A stretch of DNA of 30,724 bases. Origin: MGIIa-L3 sp038150305 (GTDB taxonomy: Archaea; Thermoplasmatota; Poseidoniia; Poseidoniales; Poseidoniaceae). Every line of letters begins with the position of its first letter. The first letter of the stretch is position 1. A program made the position numbers and the translations under genes. The stretch lies in NCBI GenBank assembly GCA_038150305.1, contig JAYOTG010000023.1, positions 1 to 30,724 of the forward strand, read 5' to 3'. Shown here one piece after another: positions 1 through 8,372 of the stretch. A model generated the notes under the pieces. It made no database searches. It was not told where the DNA came from and saw only the letters and a program-made list of their open reading frames with translations.

Positions 1-1005
1 GCCACCGAAGATGTTGACGAGGATGCCCTTGACGTTGGGGTCTTCGAGGATGATGCTGAACGCCGTTGTGACCTGTTCTTCGTTGGCGCCGCCACCAACA
101 TCGAGGAAATTCGCGGGTTCTCCGCCCTTGAGTTTGATGACGTCCATGGTGGCCATGGCAAGACCTGCGCCGTTGACCAAGCACCCGATGTTGCCGTCCA
201 ACTTGACGTAGGACAGCCCGGCCTCAGCTGCGCGGATTTCGGTTTCTTCTTCTTCGGAGAGGTCGCGCAATTCGTCCCACGTGGCCGCGTGTCGGAAGCT
301 CGCGTTTTCGTCGAAGCTGACCTTGGCGTCCAAGGCCACAATGCCGTCGTCCTCGGTGCGCACGAGCGGGTTGATCTCGACCATGGCACAATCGTTCTCG
401 ACAAAGCAGGTGTAGAGCGACCCAAGGGTGCGCCGGAACGCCTTCGCTGCGGCACCAGAAAGACCCAGCGCATCCGCGAGATCGCGCGACTGGAAGCCGA
501 GGAGGCCAGCGCTTGGGTCAACGTGAATCCGGTGGATGAGTTCCGGCGTGGCTTCTGCGACTTCTTCGATGTCCATGCCGCCTTCTGTGGACGCCATGAT
601 GAGCACAGATTTGGCCTCACGGTCGACGAGAAGGGCGAGGTAGTACTCGTGCGCGATGGCGCAGCCTGATTCGACGTACAGGTTCCGCACCAACTTGCCC
701 TCTTTGCCAGTTTGGATGGTCACCAGCACGTTCCCGAGGATGTTCGAGGCGTAGGTGCCAACTTCCTCGCGGGAGAAGGCGATCTTCACCCCGCCTTCCA
801 TGACGAGGTCGCCGGTTCCCGGAGCGTACAGGTTGCCTTTCCCACGGCCACCGGCGTGAATCTGACTCTTCACGGCGACGACCTTCGAGCCGAGTTGGTC
901 GTATGCGGCCAGCGCCTCATCAGGAGAGGTGCAGTGGACGCCTTCCAAGACAGGCACCCCGTAGCGCATGAACATGGCTTTGCCTTGGTATTCGTGGATG
1001 TTCAT
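1..1005 (-). CDS. sucC: Succinyl-CoA synthetase (ADP/GDP-forming) beta subunit, 3' end cut by the window edge
   Basis: This subunit pairs with SucD to interconvert succinyl-CoA and succinate with NDP phosphorylation in the cytoplasmic TCA cycle. The 335 visible residues start at MNIHEYQGKAMF, the usual SucC N-terminus of the ATP-grasp domain. They continue through the nucleotide-binding AGGRGKG loop (about residue 50), the metal-site EINPL segment, and the C-terminal ligase region NGAGLAMATMDVIKLKGG followed by FLDVGGGA. The reading frame is still open at base 1, in the family motif VNIFGG; the family is about 390 residues, so roughly 50 residues are missing. GGGAG lies a few bases upstream of the ATG. 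The gene is divergent from the nucleotidyltransferase at 1106. A sucD partner would be expected to the left, outside the window. Confidence 0.96.
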   Translation of the reverse strand, partial: MNIHEYQGKAMFMRYGVPVLEGVHCTSPDEALAAYDQLGSKVVAVKSQIHAGGRGKGNLYAPGTGDLVMEGGVKIAFSREEVGTYASNILGNVLVTIQTGKEGKLVRNLYVESGCAIAHEYYLALLVDREAKSVLIMASTEGGMDIEEVAEATPELIHRIHVDPSAGLLGFQSRDLADALGLSGAAAKAFRRTLGSLYTCFVENDCAMVEINPLVRTEDDGIVALDAKVSFDENASFRHAATWDELRDLSEEEETEIRAAEAGLSYVKLDGNIGCLVNGAGLAMATMDVIKLKGGEPANFLDVGGGANEEQVTTAFSIILEDPNVKGILVNIFGG

Positions 1006-1105
1006 GGTGCTCCCGACCCGGGGTCAAGGTGGGCCGTCCTTCAACACTCCGCATGAGGAATCATTCGGTGGAGAAGCGTTTCAAGGTGGACGGCTTGGGC
1101 CTTCT
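1006..1105. promoter_or_regulatory. Divergent intergenic region between sucC and the nucleotidyltransferase
   Basis: This 100-base spacer must carry start signals for both genes. Minus-strand TTGAAGG at 1038-1044 lies about 36 bases from the sucC ATG, at a TATA-like distance, and GGGAG precedes the ATG. On the plus strand TTTCAAGG around 1078-1085 is about 25 bases ahead of the GTG at 1106, which would suit a leaderless transcript. Neither box is a strong match, so the assignment is an inference from spacing. Confidence 0.3.
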
Positions 1106-2101
1106 GTGCAAGCCGTGGTCTTGGCAGGTGGGGTCGGCTCGCGACTTCGCCCATGGACGGACACCGTCCCAAAGCCGCTGCTGCCGATGCTCGACCGCAC
1201 CCTCCTCGAGCAGGTCGTGTGGGGCATGCCAACCGGCGTCGTCGATGAAGTCGTGGTGGCCGGTGGCTACCGCGTTCAACAAATCAAGGACCACTTCGCG
1301 GCAGAGGAACACGTCATCGACGTGACCATCGTCGAGGAAACGGAACCGCTGGGCACCGGTGGGGCCCTCAGCAATTGCAGGGACGTCGTCACGGGACGTT
1401 TCGCGTGCTTCAACGGCGATGTCATCACGTCATTGCGTGTGGAAGATCTCCTCGACCTCCACAACATCAACGGAGGCGTCGGCACCCTGGCGCTTTGGGA
1501 GGTCGAGGACCCGACACGTTTCGGCATCGTCGGCTTGGATGACGATCAGCGCGTGACCGCGTTCAAGGAGAAGCCGACACCGGAAGAGGTGTTTTCCAAC
1601 CTCATCAACGCAGGATCTTACGTGCTGGAGGAGGAGGTCTTCGACGTCATGCCGACCGGCCGACATTCGCTTGAGCGCGACGTGTTCCCGCAGTTGGCAA
1701 AGCGTGGCGACCTCAACGGCATGCCGTTTCAGGGTTACTTCATCGACGCGGGCACGCCCACCTCATGGAGCGATGGCGTCGAGGCGTGCATCGAACACGG
1801 CCGATTCACCCGCGGCCATGTGGTGGACGGCTCGTGGTGTGCTGAGCCCCGTGCGCCGATGGGCGTGCGACATCACGCCTCTATGTTTGGCCGCAACGTC
1901 TCGGCGAAGGGCGCCACCGTCGAGCGCTCGACGCTGCTCGACGGCGTCAGCGTCGGCCAAGACAGCCGCCTGAACGACGTCTTGGCCGGTCAGGGCGCCG
2001 TCATCGGAGAAGGGTGCATCCTGCGTGATGTGGTGCTTGGACCAGGAGCCGTGGTCGAAGACGGCGAACGCCTCACCGGCGAGCGACGCGCTGCCGCGTG
2101 A
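1106..2101 (+). CDS. Sugar-1-phosphate nucleotidyltransferase (NDP-sugar pyrophosphorylase)
   Basis: The protein activates a sugar-1-phosphate with an NTP to give an NDP-sugar for polysaccharide or glycan synthesis. The N-terminal Rossmann-like domain begins VVLAGGVGSRLRPWTDTVPK, the signature G-x-G-x-R-x(n)-P-K. It continues with the metal-binding FNGDV, FKEKPT, NAGSYVLE and IDAGTPTSW motifs typical of RmlA/GlmU/GCD1-like enzymes. The last 80 or so residues carry hexapeptide-like steps (SAKGATVERS, GAVIGEGCIL, GPGAVVEDG) of a left-handed beta helix. The product is 331 aa from a GTG at 1106, chosen because homology begins immediately there; upstream in-frame codons overlap the sucC leader. 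Mannose-1-phosphate guanylyltransferase or glucose-1-phosphate thymidylyl/uridylyltransferase activity cannot be told apart by eye. tpiA follows after 39 bases. Confidence 0.88.
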   Translation: MQAVVLAGGVGSRLRPWTDTVPKPLLPMLDRTLLEQVVWGMPTGVVDEVVVAGGYRVQQIKDHFAAEEHVIDVTIVEETEPLGTGGALSNCRDVVTGRFACFNGDVITSLRVEDLLDLHNINGGVGTLALWEVEDPTRFGIVGLDDDQRVTAFKEKPTPEEVFSNLINAGSYVLEEEVFDVMPTGRHSLERDVFPQLAKRGDLNGMPFQGYFIDAGTPTSWSDGVEACIEHGRFTRGHVVDGSWCAEPRAPMGVRHHASMFGRNVSAKGATVERSTLLDGVSVGQDSRLNDVLAGQGAVIGEGCILRDVVLGPGAVVEDGERLTGERRAAA

Positions 2102-2140
2102 TGGCGAAGCCGCTAAGCCTCGTGACCGCTTGGTCTGTCC

Positions 2141-2815
2141 ATGAGCGAGCCACTGGTCGTCGTGAACTGCAAAACCTACGCGTCTGCCTCAGGCCACGCC
2201 GCTTCGGCGTTGGTCGACGCGCTGGCCACCGTCAACAGCGACGGTGTACGGCTGGTCTTGGCTGTCTCCGCCTTCGACCTGCACGCGCTGGCCGCGGCCC
2301 ATCCCAACCTCGAATTCTGGGCCCAACATTTGGACCCGGTCGGTCAAGGCTCCTTTACCGGATGGCTCGAACCTGAAACGGCGATGGACCGTGGAGCGTC
2401 TGGGACGCTGATCAACCACGCCGAGCACAAAGTGGACCTCGGCCACGTCGAGCGTTTGTTGGGTCAACTCGAGGGACGCATTGAAACCTGTGCGTGCGCG
2501 GCAGACGAGGAGGAGGCGAAGGCGTTGGCTGGGCTGGCGCCCGCCATGATCGCCGTAGAGCCCCCCGAGTTGATCGGAGGTGACGTTTCGGTGACCAGCG
2601 CAGACCCCGGCATCGTCCGAGACACGGTCCGGCTCGTCAAAGACATCAACGCCGGCATCATGGTCCTCTGTGGCGCCGGGGTTAAAACCGGCGAGGACGT
2701 CAGTGCCGCACTGCGCTTGGGCGCGGAAGGGGTGCTGCTCGCCAGTGGGGTGACGAAGGCTGCCGACCCCGCCGCTGTCCTTCAGGACCTCGTCGACGGG
2801 GCCCGCGGGGCATGA
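2141..2815 (+). CDS. tpiA: Triosephosphate isomerase, archaeal type
   Basis: The enzyme interconverts dihydroxyacetone phosphate and glyceraldehyde 3-phosphate in glycolysis and gluconeogenesis. At 224 aa it has the short archaeal length rather than the roughly 250 aa of bacterial enzymes. Landmarks in order are the substrate Lys in VVNCKTY (residues 7-13), the catalytic-His segment WAQHLDP, the archaeal INHAEHK motif, the catalytic Glu region AVEPPELIG with the flexible loop after it, and the phosphate-binding CGAGVKTGEDV and GVLLASGV segments near the C-terminus. The start ATG at 2141 gives the family N-terminus. Its 3' end overlaps the convergent gene at 2782-3621 by 34 bases. Confidence 0.95.
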   Translation: MSEPLVVVNCKTYASASGHAASALVDALATVNSDGVRLVLAVSAFDLHALAAAHPNLEFWAQHLDPVGQGSFTGWLEPETAMDRGASGTLINHAEHKVDLGHVERLLGQLEGRIETCACAADEEEAKALAGLAPAMIAVEPPELIGGDVSVTSADPGIVRDTVRLVKDINAGIMVLCGAGVKTGEDVSAALRLGAEGVLLASGVTKAADPAAVLQDLVDGARGA

Positions 2816-3621
2816 CGGCTCCCTGCGCCATCGACCTCAACGGGGCACCCCTCGAGGAACGGGCATCGTCTGCAATGCACCGTTGACTCGGCAAGCGACA
2901 GCGACGCCAACCCGTGGCGGCGCCAACGACGGTGGAGTCCTGCCATGGCCCGCCGATCATGAGCGATCAGCGCCTCAGCAGCGCTTTCGAGTTCTGGAGT
3001 GACCAAGACCACACGGTGCAGCCACGACGAGGCGACCCAGCGCATCACGGTCACCGTCTTGTCCACCGGCTCTGACCGGCTGCGCACGGTCCAACGCCTG
3101 CTGATGGCGGCCTCAAGGTCGTCAACGGCAGCCCTGTGACGTCCATGTCGCAAGAGCACCACCCGAGAGCGTCGCCCTCCCACCACGGCCTGAGGAGCGG
3201 CCCAGAGTGGACCGTCATGGTCGTCAACCGAACGTAGCGGAGAGGGAACGGAACACCGCGCTCCCACTGGAAGGTGATGCTCCATCCACGGATGCCGAAA
3301 AAGCAGGTTCATCTTGAACACCTCACGGCGTGCCTCACGACGACGGCCAACAGCGTCCAGGTTCAGTGCTTCACCCGCTGCTTCCATTCGACGCTCGAGC
3401 ACCACGCGGTGCAAGCGGTTGGACCAAGCATGCCCTTCAGAACGGTCTTCAAACAGATCTTTCCGAACGCCGTCGACCAGGCGCTTCAGTTGGAGGCGTG
3501 GGGTTGGGGCTGCGTGCTGACCGGACCGGCCGTGTTCTCCGGGATAGGTCAACACGTAGCGGCGTGCACACGTTTCGAGGAGCCAACGGCGGCTCCTGCT
3601 CCAGCCGATGTTCGGGACCAT
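2782..3621 (-). CDS. RecB-family PD-(D/E)XK-like protein with four-cysteine cluster, catalytic motif not recognisable
   Basis: The 279-residue protein has the frame of a small Cas4/AddB-like RecB nuclease. The N-terminus reads WSRSRRWLLETCARRYVLTY, the S-x-S-x(n)-C-x-R-x-Y opening that supplies the first cluster cysteine (C18). LKRLVDGVRKDLFEDR follows, then near the C-terminus C250-x2-C253-x5-C259 in CRRCPFLEGCP. In the family these four cysteines hold an iron-sulfur cluster. The part that should hold the acidic GxxD and (D/E)xK residues instead reads SRVVLLRHGRHRAAVDDLEA, and no clear catalytic triad can be seen. It may be an inactive structural relative or use diverged residues. The ATG at 3621 was chosen because the conserved motif begins six residues later. 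It is last in a minus-strand run and overlaps tpiA tail to tail by 34 bases. Confidence 0.72.
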   Translation of the reverse strand: MVPNIGWSRSRRWLLETCARRYVLTYPGEHGRSGQHAAPTPRLQLKRLVDGVRKDLFEDRSEGHAWSNRLHRVVLERRMEAAGEALNLDAVGRRREARREVFKMNLLFRHPWMEHHLPVGARCSVPSPLRSVDDHDGPLWAAPQAVVGGRRSRVVLLRHGRHRAAVDDLEAAISRRWTVRSRSEPVDKTVTVMRWVASSWLHRVVLVTPELESAAEALIAHDRRAMAGLHRRWRRHGLASLSLAESTVHCRRCPFLEGCPVEVDGAGSRHAPRAPSTRS

Positions 3622-3660
3622 GCCCTGCCGTTCCGCGGTTTACCCGCATGAAGGTCGCGC

Positions 3661-6009
3661 TCAAAGCACGCCGATGCTGATGAGGAAGAGCACGTGATTG
3701 ATCGTGACCCAGACGCCGATGGGCACCAGCGCCCATCCGGAGAAGCGGGCGAAGGATTCTGCGCCGTACAGCCCGAACATTCGAGACAGCGGACCACCGA
3801 GGCCGGCAACGATGCGCATGAGGAGGACCACCAGACCGGCGACGAACGCGAACAACACGCCGTTCAACAGACCGATGAGGATGCCACCCACGCCCGACAA
3901 CATGGCCGCACCGACGCCTTGGGCAAACATGGCCGGCTCAGCAAACCAGGCGAACCAACCCACCCACACGCCGAGGAGCACGTCCCGAGCGAGGTCTTCC
4001 TCCGCACGCCAGCGTTGGAAGACCTCCGGCGTCAAGCGGTGGATGAGCCGGCCAAGCAGGTCGGATTCGAACGGGGCGCCTCGGATGGCGGTGACCACGG
4101 CCATTTCGATGAACCAGGCGTAGCTGACGAGGTCCAAGGTCGAGCCAAGGGCCGCGTCAAACGGAATGAAGGTGAGCAACAGCGAGGGGAGGTTCACCAA
4201 GGCAACGCCCGCGCCTGCGGAGACGATGATGCTCGCCCACAGCGTTCCTGGTGGCAACGGCTCCTCTGGCTTTTCCCAACCGACCCGAGGCAAGGCGAGG
4301 AAGAGCAAGAAGAGGCAAGGTCCGAAGGCCAAGCGCAAATAGGTGGATGCTGATTGTGAGCCTCCCCGTTGGCTGGCCGTCATGGCCTCGCCAAGTTCCG
4401 TATACGCCTGGGTCGGAGATGCTGCAGAGGACACGCGACCTGCGCGATCGACGACCACCACCGCGTCGGCTTCACCGGTCGGCAGGCTGGCGGCGAAATC
4501 CCCGGTTGAATCCAGAAGCACCGGCCATGTGACGTTGTAACGCTCCACATAGGCGATCGCGTCGGTCATGAGCGCATCTTGGCCGATGATGACCGTCAGC
4601 ACCGCCACGTCGCCATCGTATCCCGCCATGGCGGTCTCAAACTCCCGAAGATGGTCCGCGCCGTTTTCAGAACCGGGCATGAGCACGCTGACCAGCATCA
4701 CCTCGGCATCCCCCATGACCTCACTGGGGGAGAGGATCGTGCCGGAGGCAGCGTTCATCGAGGGATCACCAAGACGGATGCTGTCGTCGACCACCGCCTC
4801 TTCACCGAGGTTGTCCTGCACGATGCCAAGAGGGACCATGGCCAAGGCCAAGATCAACAACGCCGCAAGAATAGGAGGCGGCAGAGGCAAGCCTGACCTG
4901 AACGCGACCACGACAAAGGCCAGCAAACTGCCCATCGTGGTGAGCGTCAACCAGACACCTGACGAGGCAAAACCGGCATCAGGCTCTTCGACGATTTCTC
5001 GCACGTAACCCGTAGCATGGCAATCCTCGTTGGGGTCCGAACCCACCACGGTCACGCAGATTTCGAGGCCGACGTGTCCAATTGGCATCTCCTTGACGCC
5101 TGTCCACGTCCATGCCGTGTTGTTGCCCGGAAGAACGCGGTCGATGAGCACGCGGCCGGTTGACGTTTCAACGAGGAAGTCACCGTCGCGCGTGAAGAGT
5201 TCGTCGTCCTCCAGCGGCCCCCAAATGGACCACGTTACGGCTGGACCACCATCGGCCCAATCGATGTCGTCAGCACCCCACGGAAGATCGGCGCTGAACG
5301 CGACCTGAGCACGACGGGAAGCATCGACCTTCAGCGTCGCACTCGGTTCGTAGATGTCGCCTTCGATCACAATGCCGCCGGCGTTCTGTTCAAAACCGCC
5401 CCACAGCACACGGGCCCGCGTTCCTTCGCAATCGTGTTGCATCCACAAACTGAGGGTGAACGCATCGCCTGGCTGCATGGAGAGGTTGACCTCAAGGCGC
5501 TCGCCTTCGAAGAGCTCCGAATCGTCGTTTGACACGGCCTCGATGACCTGCTGAACCGTTGAGGTGTAGGTCGAACTTCCCGCCTGCACTTCCATGCGCA
5601 GGGAGGTTTCCTGTCCACCGTTCGTGAAGGGGTTCGTGGCGGAGCACGAGCGAGCTGGGGCCTGCTCAAGCCGCACGGAGAAGAACACGGACATGTTCAC
5701 AGTGGCTTCGATGGGGTTGACCAGAGGGGGCGAGGAGACGCTGAAGACCGGCACTTCGCCAGAACCTCCGAGGACCTCGAAGTAGCCCACGGCTCCGTCT
5801 GTGCTGTTGCGTTGGAGGACGGCTTCCTCTTCGTTGAGGCCCTCGACATAGAGGCGCATGAGGTCATCCACGCGCCATTCTTCATGCCCGTCTGGATAGC
5901 CTTCGTCCTCCTCGGCGAGGACGTATCCGGTCAGCGATGTGGTCGCGACCATCAGCAGGACGAGCAGAAGCGCCGCCCGCCGCATGAGCAATGGTGCGCG
6001 CTCCGACAC
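3661..6009 (-). CDS. Large multi-pass membrane protein with extracytoplasmic N-domain and thioredoxin-like domain lacking CxxC
   Basis: Exact function is not recognised. The 782 residues read as follows: a signal peptide or anchor (RRAALLLVLLMVATTSLTGY), about 310 residues of beta-rich extracytoplasmic sequence with several N-x-S/T sites, two membrane helices (about 350-398), a thioredoxin/TlpA-like domain (about 420-545), then a C-terminal bundle of roughly six helices. The thioredoxin-like reading rests on the order of VMLVSVLMPGSE, DVAVLTVIIGQ, YNVTWPVLLDSTGDFAASLP and DAVVVVDRAGRV, which matches the strand, helix and cis-Pro pattern of peroxiredoxin/TlpA folds. The active-site CxxC is absent and the aligned position reads PGSENG. 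The start at 6009 is GTG; an ATG at 5985 immediately before the hydrophobic stretch is as likely. It lies 27 bases after the DUF92 gene. Confidence 0.75.
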   Translation of the reverse strand: MSERAPLLMRRAALLLVLLMVATTSLTGYVLAEEDEGYPDGHEEWRVDDLMRLYVEGLNEEEAVLQRNSTDGAVGYFEVLGGSGEVPVFSVSSPPLVNPIEATVNMSVFFSVRLEQAPARSCSATNPFTNGGQETSLRMEVQAGSSTYTSTVQQVIEAVSNDDSELFEGERLEVNLSMQPGDAFTLSLWMQHDCEGTRARVLWGGFEQNAGGIVIEGDIYEPSATLKVDASRRAQVAFSADLPWGADDIDWADGGPAVTWSIWGPLEDDELFTRDGDFLVETSTGRVLIDRVLPGNNTAWTWTGVKEMPIGHVGLEICVTVVGSDPNEDCHATGYVREIVEEPDAGFASSGVWLTLTTMGSLLAFVVVAFRSGLPLPPPILAALLILALAMVPLGIVQDNLGEEAVVDDSIRLGDPSMNAASGTILSPSEVMGDAEVMLVSVLMPGSENGADHLREFETAMAGYDGDVAVLTVIIGQDALMTDAIAYVERYNVTWPVLLDSTGDFAASLPTGEADAVVVVDRAGRVSSAASPTQAYTELGEAMTASQRGGSQSASTYLRLAFGPCLFLLFLALPRVGWEKPEEPLPPGTLWASIIVSAGAGVALVNLPSLLLTFIPFDAALGSTLDLVSYAWFIEMAVVTAIRGAPFESDLLGRLIHRLTPEVFQRWRAEEDLARDVLLGVWVGWFAWFAEPAMFAQGVGAAMLSGVGGILIGLLNGVLFAFVAGLVVLLMRIVAGLGGPLSRMFGLYGAESFARFSGWALVPIGVWVTINHVLFLISIGVL

Positions 6010-6036
6010 AAAAGCCCCACGTCCACACGGGACGGT

Positions 6037-6819
6037 TCAGGGGAATCCAAGCATGAGGGCCACCGCAAGCGAACCACACAGGATGGACGCTGCATTGACG
6101 GTCCCTTTGGTCATCAAGCCACGGTTCTCCAGAACCGCACCAAGCACGGAATCCATCTGGCATCCGAGGAAGCCTGCCAACAGGACGAGGACGGGTTCGT
6201 AAGCACGGAGAGGAACCTCGCCTTGTGCGGTCACCGCGGACGTCACGAAGGCCAGAGCACCGATCAGCGCAGCGCCACCGAAAGCCGCAGCCTGCCCGCG
6301 TGGAGAGACGCCGCCGTTCAGCCCTGGTTCACAGCGGCGCAGGGTGGTGATCATGCGCACGCGGTCGTCCAGGCAGCCGAACTCAGAGGCCCACGTGTCC
6401 GAGGTCGCCACGGCCACCGCAGCGGCGAAAACCCAGAGACCGGCGGCGTGCGCATCGAATGCGAAGGCCACCAAAACGACCAGACCCGGCATCCCACCGT
6501 TGGCGACCACGTTGGTCCAACTTCGTGAGCCATCTCCCGATTCGGACATGCCCTTCGCCGCTTTTTCCTCAAAGCGGTGCTTGGTGGCATAATGCGAGGA
6601 CGCAAGGAAAGAAAGCAGCAGCAGAAGCCACGTCCAGTGGCCAAGGCCTCCAACCACCGCAGCCAACACCACGGCCGCGACCAAACCGCTCTTGTCGAGG
6701 ACCTTGGCACGGGTGCTCATGAAGAGCAGTGCGACGATGAGGGCACCCACGACGACCAAGTTGCCTTGGTTCAAGCCGGGATCCCAGAGCATGGCTCCAC
6801 CCGTGCTTGGCTCGGGCAT
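6037..6819 (-). CDS. DUF92 integral membrane protein (TMEM19 / phytyl-phosphate-kinase-like)
   Basis: This is a 260-residue polytopic membrane protein of the DUF92 family. Plant relatives (VTE6) act as phytyl-phosphate kinase and others are CTP-dependent polyprenol-type kinases; the archaeal substrate is not known. Diagnostic segments are ATSDTWASEFG, matching the family A-x-x-D-T-x-x-S-E-x-G motif, then NGGVSPRGQAAAFGG (family N-G-G-V-S-x-x-G), and near the end DSVLGAVLENRG followed by VNAASILCGSLAVAL (family D-S-x-L-G-A). The ATG at 6819 gives an N-terminus just before the first helix. The same frame stays open further upstream, but that part overlaps the PrsW-like gene. A role in prenyl-lipid metabolism is inferred from the family. 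Confidence 0.82.
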   Translation of the reverse strand: MPEPSTGGAMLWDPGLNQGNLVVVGALIVALLFMSTRAKVLDKSGLVAAVVLAAVVGGLGHWTWLLLLLSFLASSHYATKHRFEEKAAKGMSESGDGSRSWTNVVANGGMPGLVVLVAFAFDAHAAGLWVFAAAVAVATSDTWASEFGCLDDRVRMITTLRRCEPGLNGGVSPRGQAAAFGGAALIGALAFVTSAVTAQGEVPLRAYEPVLVLLAGFLGCQMDSVLGAVLENRGLMTKGTVNAASILCGSLAVALMLGFP

Positions 6820-6842
6820 AGGGGTGATGTGCCTTTCCCCGG

Positions 6843-8270
6843 TCAGAACGCCCCACGCGAGGTCTGTGCATCCATCAGCGCCGCCGCGAAGAGACGACGC
6901 CCAGCCTGCAGCACCAAGGCGATGAGGAAGAGAATCCAGCCCACGAAGGCAATGAGCTGGATCGCGACGGATGCATCCACAAGCCAGGCATCGAGGACCA
7001 CGGTTGAGCCGTTCCACAACGCGTGCCCAGCAATTCCGACCAGAAGGGCAGGCACCACGGCACGTGGCGGTGCTGGGCCGAACGAAGAGGCCACGCGCTT
7101 CGTCCATGCGTCACGCTGCACCACCCAAGCCGAGGTGGCGGTTGCCAAGGCCTGACCGGTTTGTGCGTTGAACAAGCCCCAGGTCGCCGAAGACGATGCT
7201 GCCTTCTCCGCATGGTGAGCATGGTTGGCCTGCATGCACCCGAGTGCGTAGCCGCTTAGGCCGGTCCAAACGGCGTGACCGGGAATGGAGCCAATGCCTC
7301 GTATCACGGAGGTGAACCCGTAACTGAAGGCCGCCGTGGTGGGTTCAGCCACCAAAGAAAACAGGATATACTGCAGGTTTTCGAGCATGGCGAAACCAAG
7401 GCCAACCGTGAACCCGACCTGCAGCCCACGCCGGCTGGAGTCGATCATGCCACGAAGGCTCAACACCGCCAGGAATTTGCAGATTTCTTCCCCGACTGGA
7501 GCGGACACCGTCACCGTGAGCGCCTCGATCATGGCCAGCCCGGTGATGCCAATGGCGGCCAAGCCCATCGGAAACAGCAGGCTGTTGATGACCAAGGCAG
7601 GGAAGGTGCTCAGCATCCCTGCGATGAGCATCGCCTCACCTTGACGACGATCGGTTTGGAGCTGCAGCACCTCGGAGGACACGGCCCACCAGATGAACAC
7701 CGGGATGGAGAACCCGATCAACCACGCGGGAATGAGCAGCAACAAGAACAGGATGATCTGAGCACCCACGGCCTGCAATGCCCCCAACGGCACCAGCACG
7801 AACACCATGACGCCCACCGCACCGAGGAAGAGCGCGGCGAGTGGCCCCGGCCGGGGGAGGTCAAGCGGTGGCGAGCGCCGAATGAGGTGATGCCTGAGCA
7901 CCGTGGGCCACGGGGTCTGCAGCACCGTTTCGCCGGGCAACTGGTGCGCGTGCTGCCCCCCGTTTGCGGCCTCGGCGAGGATGACGTGCGTCAATCGAGG
8001 CCGGCGGAGGAAGAGCACGAGCGCCACCAAAGGAAGCGAACACAACGCTCCGGTGAGGCTCATCCATGGATTCGCAGGACCCGGTTGCAGGTCGAAGTCG
8101 CCGTCGAGCAGCCCCACGAAAATGAAGGTGACCGGGGTGGCGATCAGGTAGAGAAGTATCACCAGACCAACCATTCGACCGACGGTGCGCCAGGGCGTGG
8201 ACGGCGAGGCCAGCACCAGCCCTGCCGGGGGGGGCGACAAGGGTCGCGCGGCCACAGGACGCATGCACAT
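6843..8270 (-). CDS. PrsW-type membrane protease family protein
   Basis: PrsW proteins are multi-pass membrane glutamic-type proteases related to the CAAX/ABI (CPBP) superfamily; in Bacillus one cleaves an anti-sigma factor. This 475-residue protein has the four family motifs in order: E261-E262-x-x-K265 in GEEICKFLAVL, F293-x-x-x-E297-N298 in GLGFAMLEN, H332 in IPGHAVWTGLSGYALG, and H416-x-x-x-N420 in GIAGHALWNG. All lie in hydrophobic segments. The N-terminal 240 residues add about six further helices. The start is the ATG at 8270, preceded by GGGAGGTG; a second in-frame ATG at 8264 is possible. It heads a minus-strand run with DUF92 (23-base gap). Proteolytic activity and substrate are inferred from the family. 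Confidence 0.85.
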   Translation of the reverse strand: MCMRPVAARPLSPPPAGLVLASPSTPWRTVGRMVGLVILLYLIATPVTFIFVGLLDGDFDLQPGPANPWMSLTGALCSLPLVALVLFLRRPRLTHVILAEAANGGQHAHQLPGETVLQTPWPTVLRHHLIRRSPPLDLPRPGPLAALFLGAVGVMVFVLVPLGALQAVGAQIILFLLLLIPAWLIGFSIPVFIWWAVSSEVLQLQTDRRQGEAMLIAGMLSTFPALVINSLLFPMGLAAIGITGLAMIEALTVTVSAPVGEEICKFLAVLSLRGMIDSSRRGLQVGFTVGLGFAMLENLQYILFSLVAEPTTAAFSYGFTSVIRGIGSIPGHAVWTGLSGYALGCMQANHAHHAEKAASSSATWGLFNAQTGQALATATSAWVVQRDAWTKRVASSFGPAPPRAVVPALLVGIAGHALWNGSTVVLDAWLVDASVAIQLIAFVGWILFLIALVLQAGRRLFAAALMDAQTSRGAF

Positions 8271-8292
8271 ACACCTCCCTGAGCCCTATAGA
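8271..8292 (-). promoter_or_regulatory. Ribosome binding site and TATA-like box of the PrsW-like gene
   Basis: On the minus strand GGGAGGTG (8272-8279) sits directly before the ATG at 8270, and TCTATAG (8286-8292) lies just upstream of it. The TATA-like box is only about 19 bases from the first ATG and 24 from the second at 8264. Either the transcript is leaderless from 8264, or this box is not the true promoter and the Shine-Dalgarno site decides for 8270. Confidence 0.35.
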
Positions 8293-8372
8293 CGCTGCCG
8301 CTCCGCCCCTCAGTTCGCCCATCATCCGCCCTCAAGGGGCGCCGTGAACGTTGTCATCATCGGGGTGGAGGA

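Noticed and set aside
7275..8282. A 335-codon open frame on the plus strand
   Set aside because: It is antisense to the PrsW-like gene. The predicted protein is dominated by His, Gln, Arg and Glu, the mirror of hydrophobic codons on the other strand.
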